Positions 1-10,829 of a stretch of DNA of 64,000 nt are shown here, piece after piece. How positions within the stretch are numbered: position 1 is the first letter of the stretch; every line of letters starts with the position of its first letter. Where the stretch lies: the NCBI RefSeq assembly GCF_000143535.2, contig NC_037321.1, positions 1,550,001 to 1,614,000 of the forward strand, written 5' to 3'. The notes below the pieces were generated by a model, which did no database searches, was not told the DNA's origin, and saw nothing but the letters and a program-made list of their open reading frames with translations. This DNA comes from Botrytis cinerea B05.10. Taxonomy: Eukaryota; Ascomycota; Leotiomycetes; Helotiales; Sclerotiniaceae. Both the position numbers and the translations under genes were made by a program.

Positions 1-1
1 T

Positions 2-724
2 GCTAAGATGGCCGAAATGAGACGAGCGGCTGAAATGGAAGCCGAGGAAGAAAGCGACGACGAATCCGAATCGGAGGCTTCAAAAGTATTGGGCAACGCG
101 TTGCTCAAGCCTTCTTTACACCCTCAAGCGGGCTCGGACCGAACTTCCAATGGCACAACTGGAGATACTCGAGCGGGAGCAAAACTCAAATTCACATCGA
201 CGAGAAACATGGGTTCGACTCGCGATCGCGTGGCTATTGGAAATACGATGAATGTGCTACGAGGCTATCGTCGAGCCGGAGGGGGAATCGAAGGCGCCGG
301 AGGAAACTCTCCCGATATCTTTGACGAGCTCGACAAGGGGCTCGAATGGTGCCAGGGACAGTGCGAGCACGCTGCTCACCAATTCCTGCGCGATGGGGAG
401 TGCAGCACGGAGATTGAGAATATCAAGAGGAGACTGGGAGAAGTTGGGGAGATGGCCGAGAGGGAGGTTGAAAAGTTGCGGGCGGAGCAGGCGTTGGAAT
501 TGGAATTAGAATCGGAAAAGAAAAAAAAAAATCCGAATGCTGATTCGCTTGTTGATGGAAGGAAATCTATCCCGGTCCTAACTCCTGTCTCTCGTGGTCC
601 GGTGGACTTGGAAGTGGATGATGCGATGGAAGTGGATGATGATGATGATGACGATGATGATGATAATGATGATTTTGATCCGAGGAAATTGATCTTTAAA
701 CGATCGGGAGATAGGATGCCTTGA
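2..724 (+). CDS. Unrecognised protein with acidic tail (5' end outside the window)
   Basis: This is the 3' part of a gene that enters from the left edge. The frame is open from base 2 and ends at TGA 722-724, so the true start lies upstream. The visible 240 residues are hydrophilic: an acidic Glu/Ser stretch, a basic middle, a conserved-looking block with two Cys (GLEWCQGQCEH, about residue 115) followed by a predicted coiled coil rich in Glu/Arg, then a run of about ten Asp encoded by a GAT repeat (about 638-678) shortly before the C-terminus (KLIFKRSGDR). Such composition is common in nuclear or chromatin-associated proteins, but I do not recognise the family. It is convergent with the Arc1-like gene, with 0.66 kb between the stops. 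Confidence 0.7.
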   Translation, partial: AKMAEMRRAAEMEAEEESDDESESEASKVLGNALLKPSLHPQAGSDRTSNGTTGDTRAGAKLKFTSTRNMGSTRDRVAIGNTMNVLRGYRRAGGGIEGAGGNSPDIFDELDKGLEWCQGQCEHAAHQFLRDGECSTEIENIKRRLGEVGEMAEREVEKLRAEQALELELESEKKKKNPNADSLVDGRKSIPVLTPVSRGPVDLEVDDAMEVDDDDDDDDDDNDDFDPRKLIFKRSGDRMP

Positions 725-1386
725 ACATTTGGACATGCATGTTGAGTTTCTCTAGAAACATTGGAGTTGTCTTTTTTATATTTTTATATTTTTTTATAAA
801 AAGTTATAAAAATATATATATATATATATATAAAAACATATATTGAATGGAGTGAGATTCTTGGGGTCGGCGTAAGGATTGCTTGGTTGCTTGCTTCTTG
901 CCGCATGGAATGTACGGCGTGAAAAAGTACGGAGGTGGGATTGCAAAGGTGCGGCATTTTCGACGGTGCGTAGCATGGATGGTTTACATCCAAGGCTTGG
1001 GATATAGTTTTCTGAGTTGGATGGATGGATCTGATGGATATGTGAATGGCTATCGTCATTCATTTGGATTGGCATTGGGGTGGAAAAGCGATGAGTCGTA
1101 TACAGAAACAAGAATGGTGTTGAATATTTTTGGACGTAATCTAATATATCAATCTCATCAACTTAATCATATCATATCATATCACGGTTCACCTCATTTT
1201 ATGGTGGAATTGGTTCTTGTGCAGTATAGAAAAGGGCAATGCTCATTCATCTATTTTTATACGTGTACATCATTCATGGTATCATGCATGAGGTCTGTTG
1301 GTAGCTACGTGACTTGTCATCTCCTAACTTCCATACACCCTAATGCTCTCGATTGTACAGTTTATCGTTTGAATTGCTTGTACACT
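725..1386. other. Convergent intergenic spacer
   Basis: This stretch holds the 3' flanks of two convergent genes. It contains an A+T run with an (AT)n tract at about 812-832. Overlapping open frames on both strands have no codon structure or family resemblance, so I see no gene here. Confidence 0.6.
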
Positions 1387-2637
1387 TTATCTGATAATAG
1401 CTCCAGCCAAAGACTTGACCTTGCAAACACCACCACTCACAGTGACCAATTTTCCAACACCAGTCTTGGCATCCTCTCCTTCCTTGCTCAACTCCTTTAC
1501 AACACCCGCATCAAAAGCAGCTTCTAAATCTGCAGTTGTGGTGAAACCCGGTTGGATCATCTCCCAAACCTTCTTCTTTGGGTTCAAAACGCCCTCGGGT
1601 TCTCCCTGCCACCCCTCAAAGAAGACTCGTTCACCAGCCTTAGCATCAGCTGGTGGAGTAACAAGTTCGATCGGGCCGGCGTGGTGATCTTCTTCTCCTT
1701 CCTTGAGTTTGGGAGAGGCGGCTAAAACCATGGCGCATGATTTGATACCACGCATCTTGACGGGTTTGAGGTTGCACACAACTACTACCTTGCGACCTTG
1801 CATTTCTTCGAGAGGAATGAGACCGTTAAGACCAGAGCAGACGGTTCGCACAACTTGTCCTTCGTATTCAGATGTATCGTCGGTACCGGGCTTGTCACCC
1901 ATAGCAATGGTAGAGACAAACAAAGAGTCGGCTTCGGGATGCTTGATAGCTTTGAGGATATGACCAACACGGAGATCGATCAAACATGGAGAAAGAGGAG
2001 CAGATGGAGCGGGAGCCTTTTGAGGTTTGGGAGCCTTCTCTTTCTTCTCCTTCTTTTGTCTAGGGAATTGTGGTTGTTCGCCTGTTACAGCTGCAACAAT
2101 TGTATCTTTTGCTTCGGCAACCTTCTCGGCGACTTGAGCTACAACTCCCTTGTCGCTCTTTTCCTTGGTTCGATCTGCCACTTCCTTTTGTTCGCCTCCT
2201 GCGGCGGCGGCAGCAGCGGCAGCCTTTTCTTTCTTCAATCGCTCCTTCTCGGCCTTGGCATCAACAGGCGGTTTGACATATAGGATTTCCTCAGCATCAA
2301 CCTTGACTTTCTTCTCTTCCTCAATATTCAGCCCGAAAATCGGCGAGTTCTGCACAAAATCCACATGGCGCACGATATTTGGATGGCCCTTCTCACCCGT
2401 TCGCTCCTCGCTACTCCATTTCGCGACCTGCGGCGCCAAACTCTCGTAAATGGCGATGTCGGCCGATGAAGGCTTGGAGCCCAGGAGCGTCGTGCGCGAT
2501 GCTAGATGGGTGTTGAGAGAGTCGAGGAGAGAGGAGGTTTCGGAGCTCGAGGTCTTGAGACGCTCAGAAGTGAGCGTCCATTGTTTGAGCTCGGTTTCCT
2601 CGGCGGGGGTGTATTTGATGGAGGTGAAGCTGGCCAT
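1387..2637 (-). CDS. ARC1: Arc1/EMAP-II-type tRNA-binding cofactor of aminoacyl-tRNA synthetases
   Basis: Single-exon gene of 416 codons, read from ATG at 2637 to the stop at 1387. Residues 1 to about 105 resemble the GST-like N-terminal domain by which yeast Arc1p docks onto methionyl- and glutamyl-tRNA synthetases. A Lys/Ala-rich linker (about 120-210) with poly-Ala and PKPQKAPAPSAP-type sequence is the usual non-specific tRNA-binding region. The C-terminal ~200 residues are a tRNA-binding OB-fold plus EMAP-II-like extension: LRVGHILKAIKHPEADSL, then RTVCSGLNGLIP and VVVVCNLKPVKMRGIKS, all strong family signatures. Length is close to yeast Arc1p (376 aa). It acts in the cytosol by delivering tRNA to the synthetases. 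Domain identity is very secure; the symbol rests on architecture. Confidence 0.9.
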   Translation of the reverse strand: MASFTSIKYTPAEETELKQWTLTSERLKTSSSETSSLLDSLNTHLASRTTLLGSKPSSADIAIYESLAPQVAKWSSEERTGEKGHPNIVRHVDFVQNSPIFGLNIEEEKKVKVDAEEILYVKPPVDAKAEKERLKKEKAAAAAAAAGGEQKEVADRTKEKSDKGVVAQVAEKVAEAKDTIVAAVTGEQPQFPRQKKEKKEKAPKPQKAPAPSAPLSPCLIDLRVGHILKAIKHPEADSLFVSTIAMGDKPGTDDTSEYEGQVVRTVCSGLNGLIPLEEMQGRKVVVVCNLKPVKMRGIKSCAMVLAASPKLKEGEEDHHAGPIELVTPPADAKAGERVFFEGWQGEPEGVLNPKKKVWEMIQPGFTTTADLEAAFDAGVVKELSKEGEDAKTGVGKLVTVSGGVCKVKSLAGAIIR

Positions 2638-3526
2638 GGTTCGGGAGAATTGAGTATTGGCCCTGATGATGGCGCGGGTGATGAGGCGTGGAGAATACAG
2701 CTTGGAAATGGTTCTTGGAGGGGTTGAGGGGTGGTTTGTTGGGTTGGTTTGTTTTGAGTCATTTGTTAGGTGAAATTTCTATTTTACCCCACCATTCTTT
2801 ATCGCCTTGGTACGATACGAGTAGATACGATACATCAAGGTTATAATTATACTACAGAGCTACACTCTTTTGAACATTTGATATCAAATCAAATCATTCT
2901 CGTATCGATTTGAAAACTGCATAGAAATCTTCAAAAGCTTATTAGGTTCCTTGACTTTCCTATATAGAACTGAATCCTGATATCTCTCTCTCTACCATCA
3001 AGATACCCAAAGTGTCAAACTCCATTCTCAACCAAGTGATTGAGTACGTACGGTTTTCGTCTGTCGGATAATGCCTGTAGTATTATGAAGCACATCATCA
3101 TAGACAGTTAATAAGATTCTCTATCATATTCTCCAAACCTACAAATAAATATGTTGTTCATCACTCCCCCAAAGACAATTGGGAAATCGATACAGTTCGC
3201 TTCATCCTTATCAATACAATTAATTACCTAGGTAGTCAAACCAAGCTTCAGATTGGTTCCTCTTCTTTATTCTGAACCAGATCAGGTCAGATCTAGAATC
3301 CGGGTTGTTCTCATAATCTCAAAACTTAAAGTATATATATATGTATATATATCTGTTGAAAAGGTTGCACTCTCCATCATATAGTATGTAGTATGTAGTA
3401 TACTACGATATCGCAAGCATCCATATCTAATAACTCCACCACTCGAAGAAGCCGTCCTGGCTATTCTCACAATCAGAAGAAGAAATAGATAGACAAGATG
3501 CTCGACTGATGCGGCGTTGCACGGTT

Positions 3527-3572
<46 letters not shown>

Positions 3573-3799
3573 TGGATGGATAGACAGACAGACAGATAGA
3601 TGAGCGGATATAGCATAGCAAAGCCATGAGTGCATCTACATTTTACATTTTACATTTCGAAAACTGTGTATCAAGCCAGAGATCTCTTATTATACCATAC
3701 CATATCATATCATATCATTTCACTTCACTTCATTTCATTTTCAATTTCGACCGAGAAAAAGGAAAATAAAAAGACATGCACAACTTAAATTCCAATATT
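2638..3799. other. Intergenic region upstream of the Arc1-like gene
   Basis: No coding sequence is supported. The left part should carry the promoter and 5' leader of the minus-strand Arc1-like gene. The right part is downstream of ERG8 and is dominated by simple repeats: (GA)n at 3530-3568, GATG and GACA tetramers to about 3600, and degenerate CATAT/TTCAC pentamers at about 3695-3740. Confidence 0.6.
3530..3600. repeat. GA microsatellite followed by GATG/GACA tetramers
   Basis: A nearly pure GA dinucleotide tract of about 39 bp runs directly into four GATG units and three GACA units. On the other strand it opens an artificial Ser/Leu-rich frame that is not a gene. Confidence 0.9.
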
Positions 3800-3937
3800 C
3801 ATTCCCATCCCATCCCACCTCATCCTATCTACAAAAGCAAAGTTCCATACAACTTACCATCTTCTACTCATTCCCATCCCATCCCATCTCACCCTGTCTA
3901 CAAAAGTAAAGTTCCGTACAACCCACCATCCTCTACT
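3800..3937. repeat. 69-bp tandem duplication covering the ERG8 3' end
   Basis: Two head-to-tail copies, 3800-3868 and 3869-3937, differ at roughly nine positions by eye. The right copy contains the last twelve ERG8 codons, its stop (3898-3900) and 29 bp of 3' flank. The left copy repeats all of this: it would read VEDGKLYGTLLL then stop, against VEDGGLYGTLLL in the gene. The period is 23 codons, but a second stop separates the copies, so the left one is not translated as part of ERG8. Confidence 0.85.
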
Positions 3938-5303
3938 CTCGCACCATCCATTTCCCCCTTGACACCCAACAATTTCACATTACCCCATTGCGCCAGGAAC
4001 GATTTAATCTGATCCACCGTCTCCTGATCATCTCTAACCAATAGAACAATCGCATCGTAGCCTCCAGCTCCAGGGACTACACCACCAATAACCCCCTCCA
4101 CATTCTCAATGACGTCATCTAGCAATTTCGTCTGCTCTTCAGGTTCAATCGGCACTCCGGAAAGCTTACCCATTTCTCTAATTTTCTCTCTGATAGCCGA
4201 GAACGCAGGGCCGGCCGCACTAATATCACTTCCCGACGAGAGAATCTCTGCCAATTTCTCATTTCGCGATTGCAATTCATCCCACAATGCTTTCGAGACG
4301 GCGGGATCACGTTTTCGCCATTCGAGAACCTTTTTGACCATGCCGACGGTTTGGGATCCGCAATCGACGTCGCACATGACGAGAGCCATACCTTGGGGGA
4401 TGGTGATTTTGCCTTTTTCGATTTGGGTGTCCCATTTTTGAGGGGCGGTGTCTTCAACCGAAGCTTTGACGCGGGTGGAGAAACCTGGGGAGCCTGGTTC
4501 GCCGAGGGAAGAGAGAACCGAGGGGGAAAAGCGACGGTAGAGGGAGGTGCCGTAGACGGCGGTTGCGATATCGAAACCTGAGCCAACTTTCCCTTGGGCT
4601 GCACAGTGGGCTGCTTGAGCTAGGTTGTGGAGTTTAGATTGGCCTTCTTTGGTATCGAGAGAGAATATTGTGGAAGGAAGATAGTGGGAGAGAATTGCAC
4701 CGGTGAAAGCAGTCACCAAGGCTGCAGAAGAGCCAAGGCCCGTCTTATGAGCGTCTTCGAGGCGGACGCCAAAGTCAAGGAATTGATGGTGTGCATCGGT
4801 GGCAATAGCTTTGGTGGAGGGGTTGGAGTAGTAATCTTTGTCAGCTAAGATTGTAATGGAGGTTGGTTTGATAGTGGTAGATGGGAGAACCGAGGATATG
4901 TAGGTTAGGGCGTAGAGTAATGCAGTTTCTACGAATGGATTTCGAGAAATTGAAGCTGATGACGAGCTAGAAAGATTATGAAATGAGTACACTTGCTCGT
5001 AGCACACTTGCTCGTCCAGAGGCAAAGAAACACATCCTACCTTTTTAATTGGGTCACTTCAATACCCCCATCATCCTTAATCAGGTGAAATCCGTAATTC
5101 CAAGCCGCTTCCCGGAATTGAGGACTCTTGACAATGATATCCGACAGCTGCACCCCAGAAGTCGTCGCAATATCTTGCACCAACACGTGAATCCGGGCAC
5201 TAAGACCAAACACCAAAGCGGTATAATCACGATCCAACACTAGATACCCTCCTGCTAAGAAGACCTTGCCCGGGGCCGATACGGCAGTTATGTGATTAGT
5301 CAT
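3898..5303 (-). CDS. ERG8: Phosphomevalonate kinase
   Basis: GHMP-superfamily kinase that phosphorylates 5-phosphomevalonate in the mevalonate/ergosterol pathway. Two exons: 5303-5041 and 4966-3898, joined over a 74-nt intron (GTAGGA donor, TTTCTAG acceptor); phase and total length (1332 nt, 443 aa) agree, close to yeast Erg8 (451 aa). The N-terminus SAPGKVFLAGGYLVLD is the family's substrate-proximal motif. DAHKTGLGSSAALVTA (second exon) is the GHMP ATP-binding glycine/serine loop. GSGFDIATAVYG and, near the end, GAGGYDAIVLL are further conserved blocks. The start chosen is the ATG of MTNHITAVSAPGK, because upstream in-frame sequence has no family likeness. The 3' end lies in a 69-bp tandem duplication. 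Confidence 0.95.
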
Positions 5304-7292
5304 CCTGTTCTTTGATGATGATCGAGACTGGACTGGACTGAATGCTTTCTTTGGTGGGCGAGTGTGTGAGCCAGGATACGAGAATATGACAACTGAGGCG
5401 GAATTTGCAGGACAAGCTGGGATGAGAGAGGCAGAGTGACAAATTTCATTAGCATGAGGGTTGAGTGAGTCAATAGCAATGACCAACGGAATCACATTCG
5501 GCAAACGGTCCGAGAAAGGGATTTGAAAGCCGTCGGGCGTTTGATACCCCATATAAACGACCCACTTTAAGTACTCCACATCAACAAAGAGGATCACGTA
5601 TTGCGAGTTTTTTTCTTCTTTGCAGATTGCAGATTGCACTTCACCTCACTTCACTGGGCTGAGAATGCGTTCGATGTGGTTGGTTCCCACTCGTGGACTG
5701 GGATTTGCAGTTCAGCATGGCTTCTCTTCGGTTCCATGGGAATTTGGATCTCACAATGTCGATGTCGGTGATGGATCGATCACCTGCTTTGAATACGATA
5801 CGCACACCAGTCGTCTCAAGATACTTTGCGCCGCGTTATCGCGATGCAGACTAGATAGGCACCGGTAGATATGATGGGAGAAGCGTTATCGCCGCATGAG
5901 ATGAGCTGAGCCACCACCAGAATCATGCTGATGCTAGGAGGTAGCTTGTAACTGTAAGATTTGTACGAGTGTGGCCTTCCTCTTTTTCCTCTCCTGCCCC
6001 TTCTCTCCTCCTCCCTCTTCCGTCTTTCTCCCATGGACAATCCGCGGTCCCGAGTAGCCCATTCGCCTGTCGTTCCTGTATGTTCGGACTATTCTATCTT
6101 CCGATGCCATAAAGCCGGTGAATTTGCAATGTTGATCCAGGCACCTTTTGATTTGATATGTTAAATCCGTCTCCGTCCGCCCGCTTCCTTCACGGGGATA
6201 ACATGACAGACAGACCAGCCAATCACATTCCCGCAGTCCGCGTGGAATCGGTCAACGCTAGAATTAGACCCGCGTTCTTGGATTTAACTATGGCACGCTT
6301 GACCCAAAGAGGCTTAAGTGGCTCCTGGATCCGCTGGGATAATACCGGGATGATACAGATATTTTACGGGAATGGAGTCACTTTTTATCGAATTTTTAAC
6401 AATTTCTATGCCGAAAGATTCTCGTAGGCTTGGAAGGGGAATTTGAGGAAGACTGGAAGTGGAAGGCCTTTTGATGTGCGCACCAAAGTCCATTTCAGCC
6501 CTGAGCCGAATCTTTGCATGCGGTAATAACATACAAATCTTATTAAAAAGAAAAGGGAATTTATCCAAATCCAATCCAATCCAATCCAGTTCATTCCATT
6601 CCATTCCCTTCCATGCTCGCTCTGGATTTCGCCCGTCTCTTATTCGTTTGCGTCTGCGTCTTTTGACATACGAAGTCCGGTCAACCTACCCTACGTCCAA
6701 GCATCCTTCACCCGCCTGCATGTGAAGTTGATCATCCGAAGGCACCGACGACTTCGCACAATATCAAATCAATTCGTCATCCACTTCACCTGAAGGCTTG
6801 CTTACCTTAGTGGGAAGAAAAAGTTATACCTCCTCGTATAATTCATCATCTTACATCCTTCTCATTCAATACTTATTCATCTACATACAACACACAACCA
6901 ACCTTAGGTTTTGGTTTTTATATCTTTCAGAAACGCCACCCTTCAACCTCACTCAGAAGAGAGTCGGAATCCTGGACTTTCGTTGAATCCGAATATCAAA
7001 GTCACTTTCTTTACCCTTCCCCCAAGTCCCCCATCCAAAACTCAAACAGCGCGTTTGTTTGACGGCAGAGCTGTCAAATGAACCTGCAACTGTGGACTTT
7101 TTGAGATTTCAAGTAGGTTTTCCGGCTGCTCTGCCTCTCATTTTCAATACGCACAATCCAAACTTTGAGTCATACTATAACCTTCTCGCGCATTGGGGCG
7201 AAGAAAGTTCCAATACTAAAGTAGCAGGAAGCTGACATAAACTTCTCGATAGTCTCCTCTCAACCAATCCTGAGAGGTCAAACCATCCCTAA
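5304..7292. other. Divergent intergenic region between ERG8 and the PPR gene
   Basis: About 2 kb containing the promoters of two divergent genes. I see no supported gene. CCAAT-type pentamers recur at about 6563-6610 (ATCCAATCCAATCC then ATTCCATTCC), a simple repeat that also happens to carry CCAAT boxes. The 3' part is pyrimidine-rich, as expected of a fungal 5' leader. Confidence 0.55.
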
Positions 7293-10200
7293 ATGCCCAT
7301 CTACAACAGTCTATATTCGAATCTTGCACGTCAAGGTTTTGCAAAATCAGTCACCCACGGTTACGCTCAATCAGTCGTTGCCGCAACTCATCCTCAAGCT
7401 TTAGCAAACCAGAACCGATCTGGTCGAGGCTTACAACGTCGAACTAGTAAGCTTGGCCACTTACCAACTTACACCTTTCAAAATGCTTTTCACACAAGCT
7501 CCAATTCGACCGGCACGACCGTCGTGCAGGATAGACCAGAAGGATTAGAAATATTATCGGATGCCTGGAAGGCAAATGAATTAGCGAAGGAGGAGAAGAA
7601 AGCTCAATTCTCTAAATGTATCGAATGGAAACCAGCTTCTATTCAGGTAGATGGAGAGGGAAAGAGCAATGTGGTTGCCAGCGATGCGACGAAGGATGCC
7701 CCTAAGCAGGCTGAGAGGTCTTATAGTACTAGTGCGGTAGATGATATCAAGCAAGTTCATTTCGAGGACGAGGAAGAAGCTGCCTTGGCAAAGATTGATG
7801 CGGCGATCGAAAAGGAAATTCAGTCGAGAGAGAACCAAGCTGCATTCGAGGCGGAATTGAGTGTTGTCGCGGCACGTGTACCGACTCCTCCTATTGCGCC
7901 ATATCAGTCACCTGCTCTCACAGTCGAGACTAGCTTCGAGAAATCGGAACGTTCGCGATCGCCTGTTAGCTCTGCTGCATCAGCCACCTCAGCTTCCGAC
8001 GTTCAATCATTGAGCTATGCCGAACATCTCACCAAACTTGCGGAAAGCGGCAGACATGCTGAAATTCCTGCAGTTTTTGAGGCAATGCTTGTCGGTGGTA
8101 TCAAACCAACGGCAACTGCATATAACGCTCTTCTTGATGCCGCTATTCATCTACCCGCAGATCAGATTCAAGTTGTTCCAAAGGCACTTGATGTTTATTC
8201 TGATATGCTTAGACGAAAGGTTTTGCCAGACACTGCGACGTACAACACACTTATCAAATTGATTGCTTCTCGATCCATGACTGTAACTTCATTGAAACAG
8301 ACATTGGAAGAGAAACGTATTAGATTTGGTGGAATGGAAGAACCTGGCAAGTTTATGTTTGCTTCTAATGAATTGGAGTTTGCTATCCTTGCCGAAGATG
8401 ACAGGCTAGATCTTGCCGTCAGGTTGTTTGATGCATCAATCTCGTACCACACAGATCGTTCATTCCCGGCAGAGACTTATCATCAGCTCATTTCTGCCTG
8501 TGCTGATGCTGGCCGTGTTCCAGATATGGTACGATTGTATGAACATATGGAGACTAGCAAGGTTGTACCATTGGCTGCTACTTTCCCACACATGATCAAA
8601 GGATTTACGAAATCAGGTGATTTGAGTAGTGCTGTCGAATGTTACAATGAGTACAAAGAGTTGGCTGTCGCAGATGATAGTGGCAAACTTGAATTGACTG
8701 ATCGTCAAGACGCACAAATCTACGCCTCTGTTGTTAAAGCTTACGTCACTTCCGATAAAATGGAAGGTGCCATGAAGTTTTACAACAGAATTGTTGAAGG
8801 ATACGGAGAAAATGTCGAGGCCTTCAGAGATGTACTTATTGATGAAGGTTTTGTCCAGGGTCTTCTTGAGCGCAACATGTTGACTGATGCTCTTAGCTGG
8901 GCTGAAGGTCTTCAGCCTACCACCAAGTCCATGGTAATGAGCACAATCTCGATGCATGCTGCTGACAAAGGAGAAAGATCTGTTGCAGTCGCTGCTTTCT
9001 CTCACATCAATCCCGATCCAACTATTGCCAAGCCAACCATGGCATTGTTGGCTTTGAGTGTTCGCAGTGGTGATGTCGCTGCAGCCCAGAGATACTGGGG
9101 TATACTCACTGCCTCTGAAATGCCTGTATCGTCCGCTTTCATTGAACCAACTGCCATGTTCGCCGTTGCAATGATTGGCTCTGGACAGGTTCTTGAGGGT
9201 CTCACACAATCCGAACAAATGTTTTCAAGAATTAGAGACTCCGCTATTGATGTAAACTCTCACCTGGCTGATGAGATTGAAGAGGGTGTTGAATTTATTG
9301 CCCGATTCATGAAGTCACATGGTATTGTCGATCCTCGCGACGCAGCAGTGGCAGAAGCTATATATCAACAAAACTTCCAACCTGCTGTATATGCTGCACC
9401 ACCTACATTCGAGGATACTTTTGATCCATATGCCGCTTCTACCGATTTCAAAGGCTCAGCTCTCATCGCTGATGAACTTGAGAGAGGTGCTGGTCGTGGC
9501 AAAGCATCTAAGCTTAATGATGCCATGGGAAGATTCAGAAATATGCGTCGCGCTGGTCGTCATCCAAGATACATCACTTATGCTAAGCTAATTTCTGCTG
9601 CTGCTCGCGAGGAACGAATGCCTTTGATTAATGATATTCTTGGTATGGCACGGTCTGATGTACCTTTACTTGTTCAATATCCCATCGTTCGATATGGTTG
9701 GGTTTCGATCCTCGATGCTATGGTTGGTGCTTGTCTGACTCTTGGAAACCGCAACCTTGCTGCCCAATACCATCAAGAGCTTCTCGACATGGGTGCCGCA
9801 CCAACAGCGAACACTTTCGGTCTTTACATTACCACTCTCAAGGAATCCACTAAGACTTTTGATGAAGCTTCAGAAGCCGTCAAGATCTTCCACCGTGCCA
9901 AGACTGAAGGCGTTGAACCTTCATCCTTCTTGTATAATGCTCTTATTGGTAAACTCGGAAAGGCTCGTCGTATTGATGATTGTCTCTTTTACTTTGCTGA
10001 GATGCGCGCTCTTGGGATTCGCCCAACTAGTGTTACTTATGGTACAATCGTCAATGCTCTTTGCCGTGTCAGCGACGAAAAGTTTGCCGAGGAATTGTTC
10101 GAAGAGATGGAAGCTATGCCAAACTACAAGGCTAGACCTGCTCCATACAACAGCTTGATGCAATTTTTCCTCACTACCAAGCGTGACAAGACAAAGGTTC

Positions 10201-10829
10201 TCGCATACTACGAACGAATGAAGTCCAAGGGTATTCAACCAACCAACCATACTTACAAGTTACTTGTCGATACTCATGCTACTCTTGAACCTGTTGATAT
10301 GTCGGCCGCTGAAGCCATTCTCGACACCATTCGTAGCAATGGCGAGAAGCCAGAAGCTGTTCACTACTCTTCGTTGATCCACGCTAAGGGTTGTGTTATG
10401 CATGATATGGAAGGTGCTCGAAAGGTTTTCGATTCTGTTATGGCTGACTCCTCTATTCGTCCTCAAGCATGTCTCTACCAGGCCTTGTTTGAATCGATGG
10501 TCGCTAATCACAACGTCGCTGATACCGAATCCGTCCTCGCCGAAATGTCTGCTAAAGGTGTCGCGATGACTCCATATATTGCCAATACTCTTATTCATGG
10601 TTGGGCCAATGAGCGCAATATTGAAAAGAGCAAATCGATATTTGCAACCGTTGGAAGAGAAAAGAGAGAGCCAAGTACATACGAAGCAATGACTAGAGCT
10701 TATCTTGCGGTTGAGGATAGAGAAAGCGCCAAGGATGTTGTCCAGGAAATGCTTAGCAGAGGATACCCTGGAGCCGTTTCTAACAAGATCCTGGAGTTGC
10801 TTGGTGGTGGTCATGCCGAAACTTCTTAA
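7293..10829 (+). CDS. Large mitochondrial pentatricopeptide-repeat (PPR) protein, Cya5-like
   Basis: Uninterrupted gene of 1178 codons. The N-terminus (MPIYNSLYSNLARQGFAKSV, rich in Arg, Ser, Ala and poor in acids) looks like a mitochondrial targeting peptide; a Pro/Ser-rich region follows to about residue 235. From about 240 onward there are many 35-residue helical hairpins of PPR type, for example IKPTATAYNALLDAA, VLPDTATYNTLIKLI, VEPSSFLYNALIGKLGKA, IRPTSVTYGTIVNALC, IQPTNHTYKLLVDTHA and EPSTYEAMTRAYLAVED, grouped in the middle and C-terminal thirds. Fungal PPR proteins of this size bind organellar mRNAs; Neurospora cya-5 and relatives activate translation of the COX1 message. Orthology to Cya5 is likely from size and layout but not proven. 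Confidence 0.88.
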   Translation: MPIYNSLYSNLARQGFAKSVTHGYAQSVVAATHPQALANQNRSGRGLQRRTSKLGHLPTYTFQNAFHTSSNSTGTTVVQDRPEGLEILSDAWKANELAKEEKKAQFSKCIEWKPASIQVDGEGKSNVVASDATKDAPKQAERSYSTSAVDDIKQVHFEDEEEAALAKIDAAIEKEIQSRENQAAFEAELSVVAARVPTPPIAPYQSPALTVETSFEKSERSRSPVSSAASATSASDVQSLSYAEHLTKLAESGRHAEIPAVFEAMLVGGIKPTATAYNALLDAAIHLPADQIQVVPKALDVYSDMLRRKVLPDTATYNTLIKLIASRSMTVTSLKQTLEEKRIRFGGMEEPGKFMFASNELEFAILAEDDRLDLAVRLFDASISYHTDRSFPAETYHQLISACADAGRVPDMVRLYEHMETSKVVPLAATFPHMIKGFTKSGDLSSAVECYNEYKELAVADDSGKLELTDRQDAQIYASVVKAYVTSDKMEGAMKFYNRIVEGYGENVEAFRDVLIDEGFVQGLLERNMLTDALSWAEGLQPTTKSMVMSTISMHAADKGERSVAVAAFSHINPDPTIAKPTMALLALSVRSGDVAAAQRYWGILTASEMPVSSAFIEPTAMFAVAMIGSGQVLEGLTQSEQMFSRIRDSAIDVNSHLADEIEEGVEFIARFMKSHGIVDPRDAAVAEAIYQQNFQPAVYAAPPTFEDTFDPYAASTDFKGSALIADELERGAGRGKASKLNDAMGRFRNMRRAGRHPRYITYAKLISAAAREERMPLINDILGMARSDVPLLVQYPIVRYGWVSILDAMVGACLTLGNRNLAAQYHQELLDMGAAPTANTFGLYITTLKESTKTFDEASEAVKIFHRAKTEGVEPSSFLYNALIGKLGKARRIDDCLFYFAEMRALGIRPTSVTYGTIVNALCRVSDEKFAEELFEEMEAMPNYKARPAPYNSLMQFFLTTKRDKTKVLAYYERMKSKGIQPTNHTYKLLVDTHATLEPVDMSAAEAILDTIRSNGEKPEAVHYSSLIHAKGCVMHDMEGARKVFDSVMADSSIRPQACLYQALFESMVANHNVADTESVLAEMSAKGVAMTPYIANTLIHGWANERNIEKSKSIFATVGREKREPSTYEAMTRAYLAVEDRESAKDVVQEMLSRGYPGAVSNKILELLGGGHAETS

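Noticed and set aside
883..1527. 214-codon plus-strand frame overlapping the Arc1-like gene
   Set aside because: Overlaps the confirmed coding end of the minus-strand gene and has no domain.
3282..3635. 117-codon minus-strand Ser/Leu-rich frame
   Set aside because: Produced by the GA microsatellite; periodic SerLeu stretch with no real protein features.
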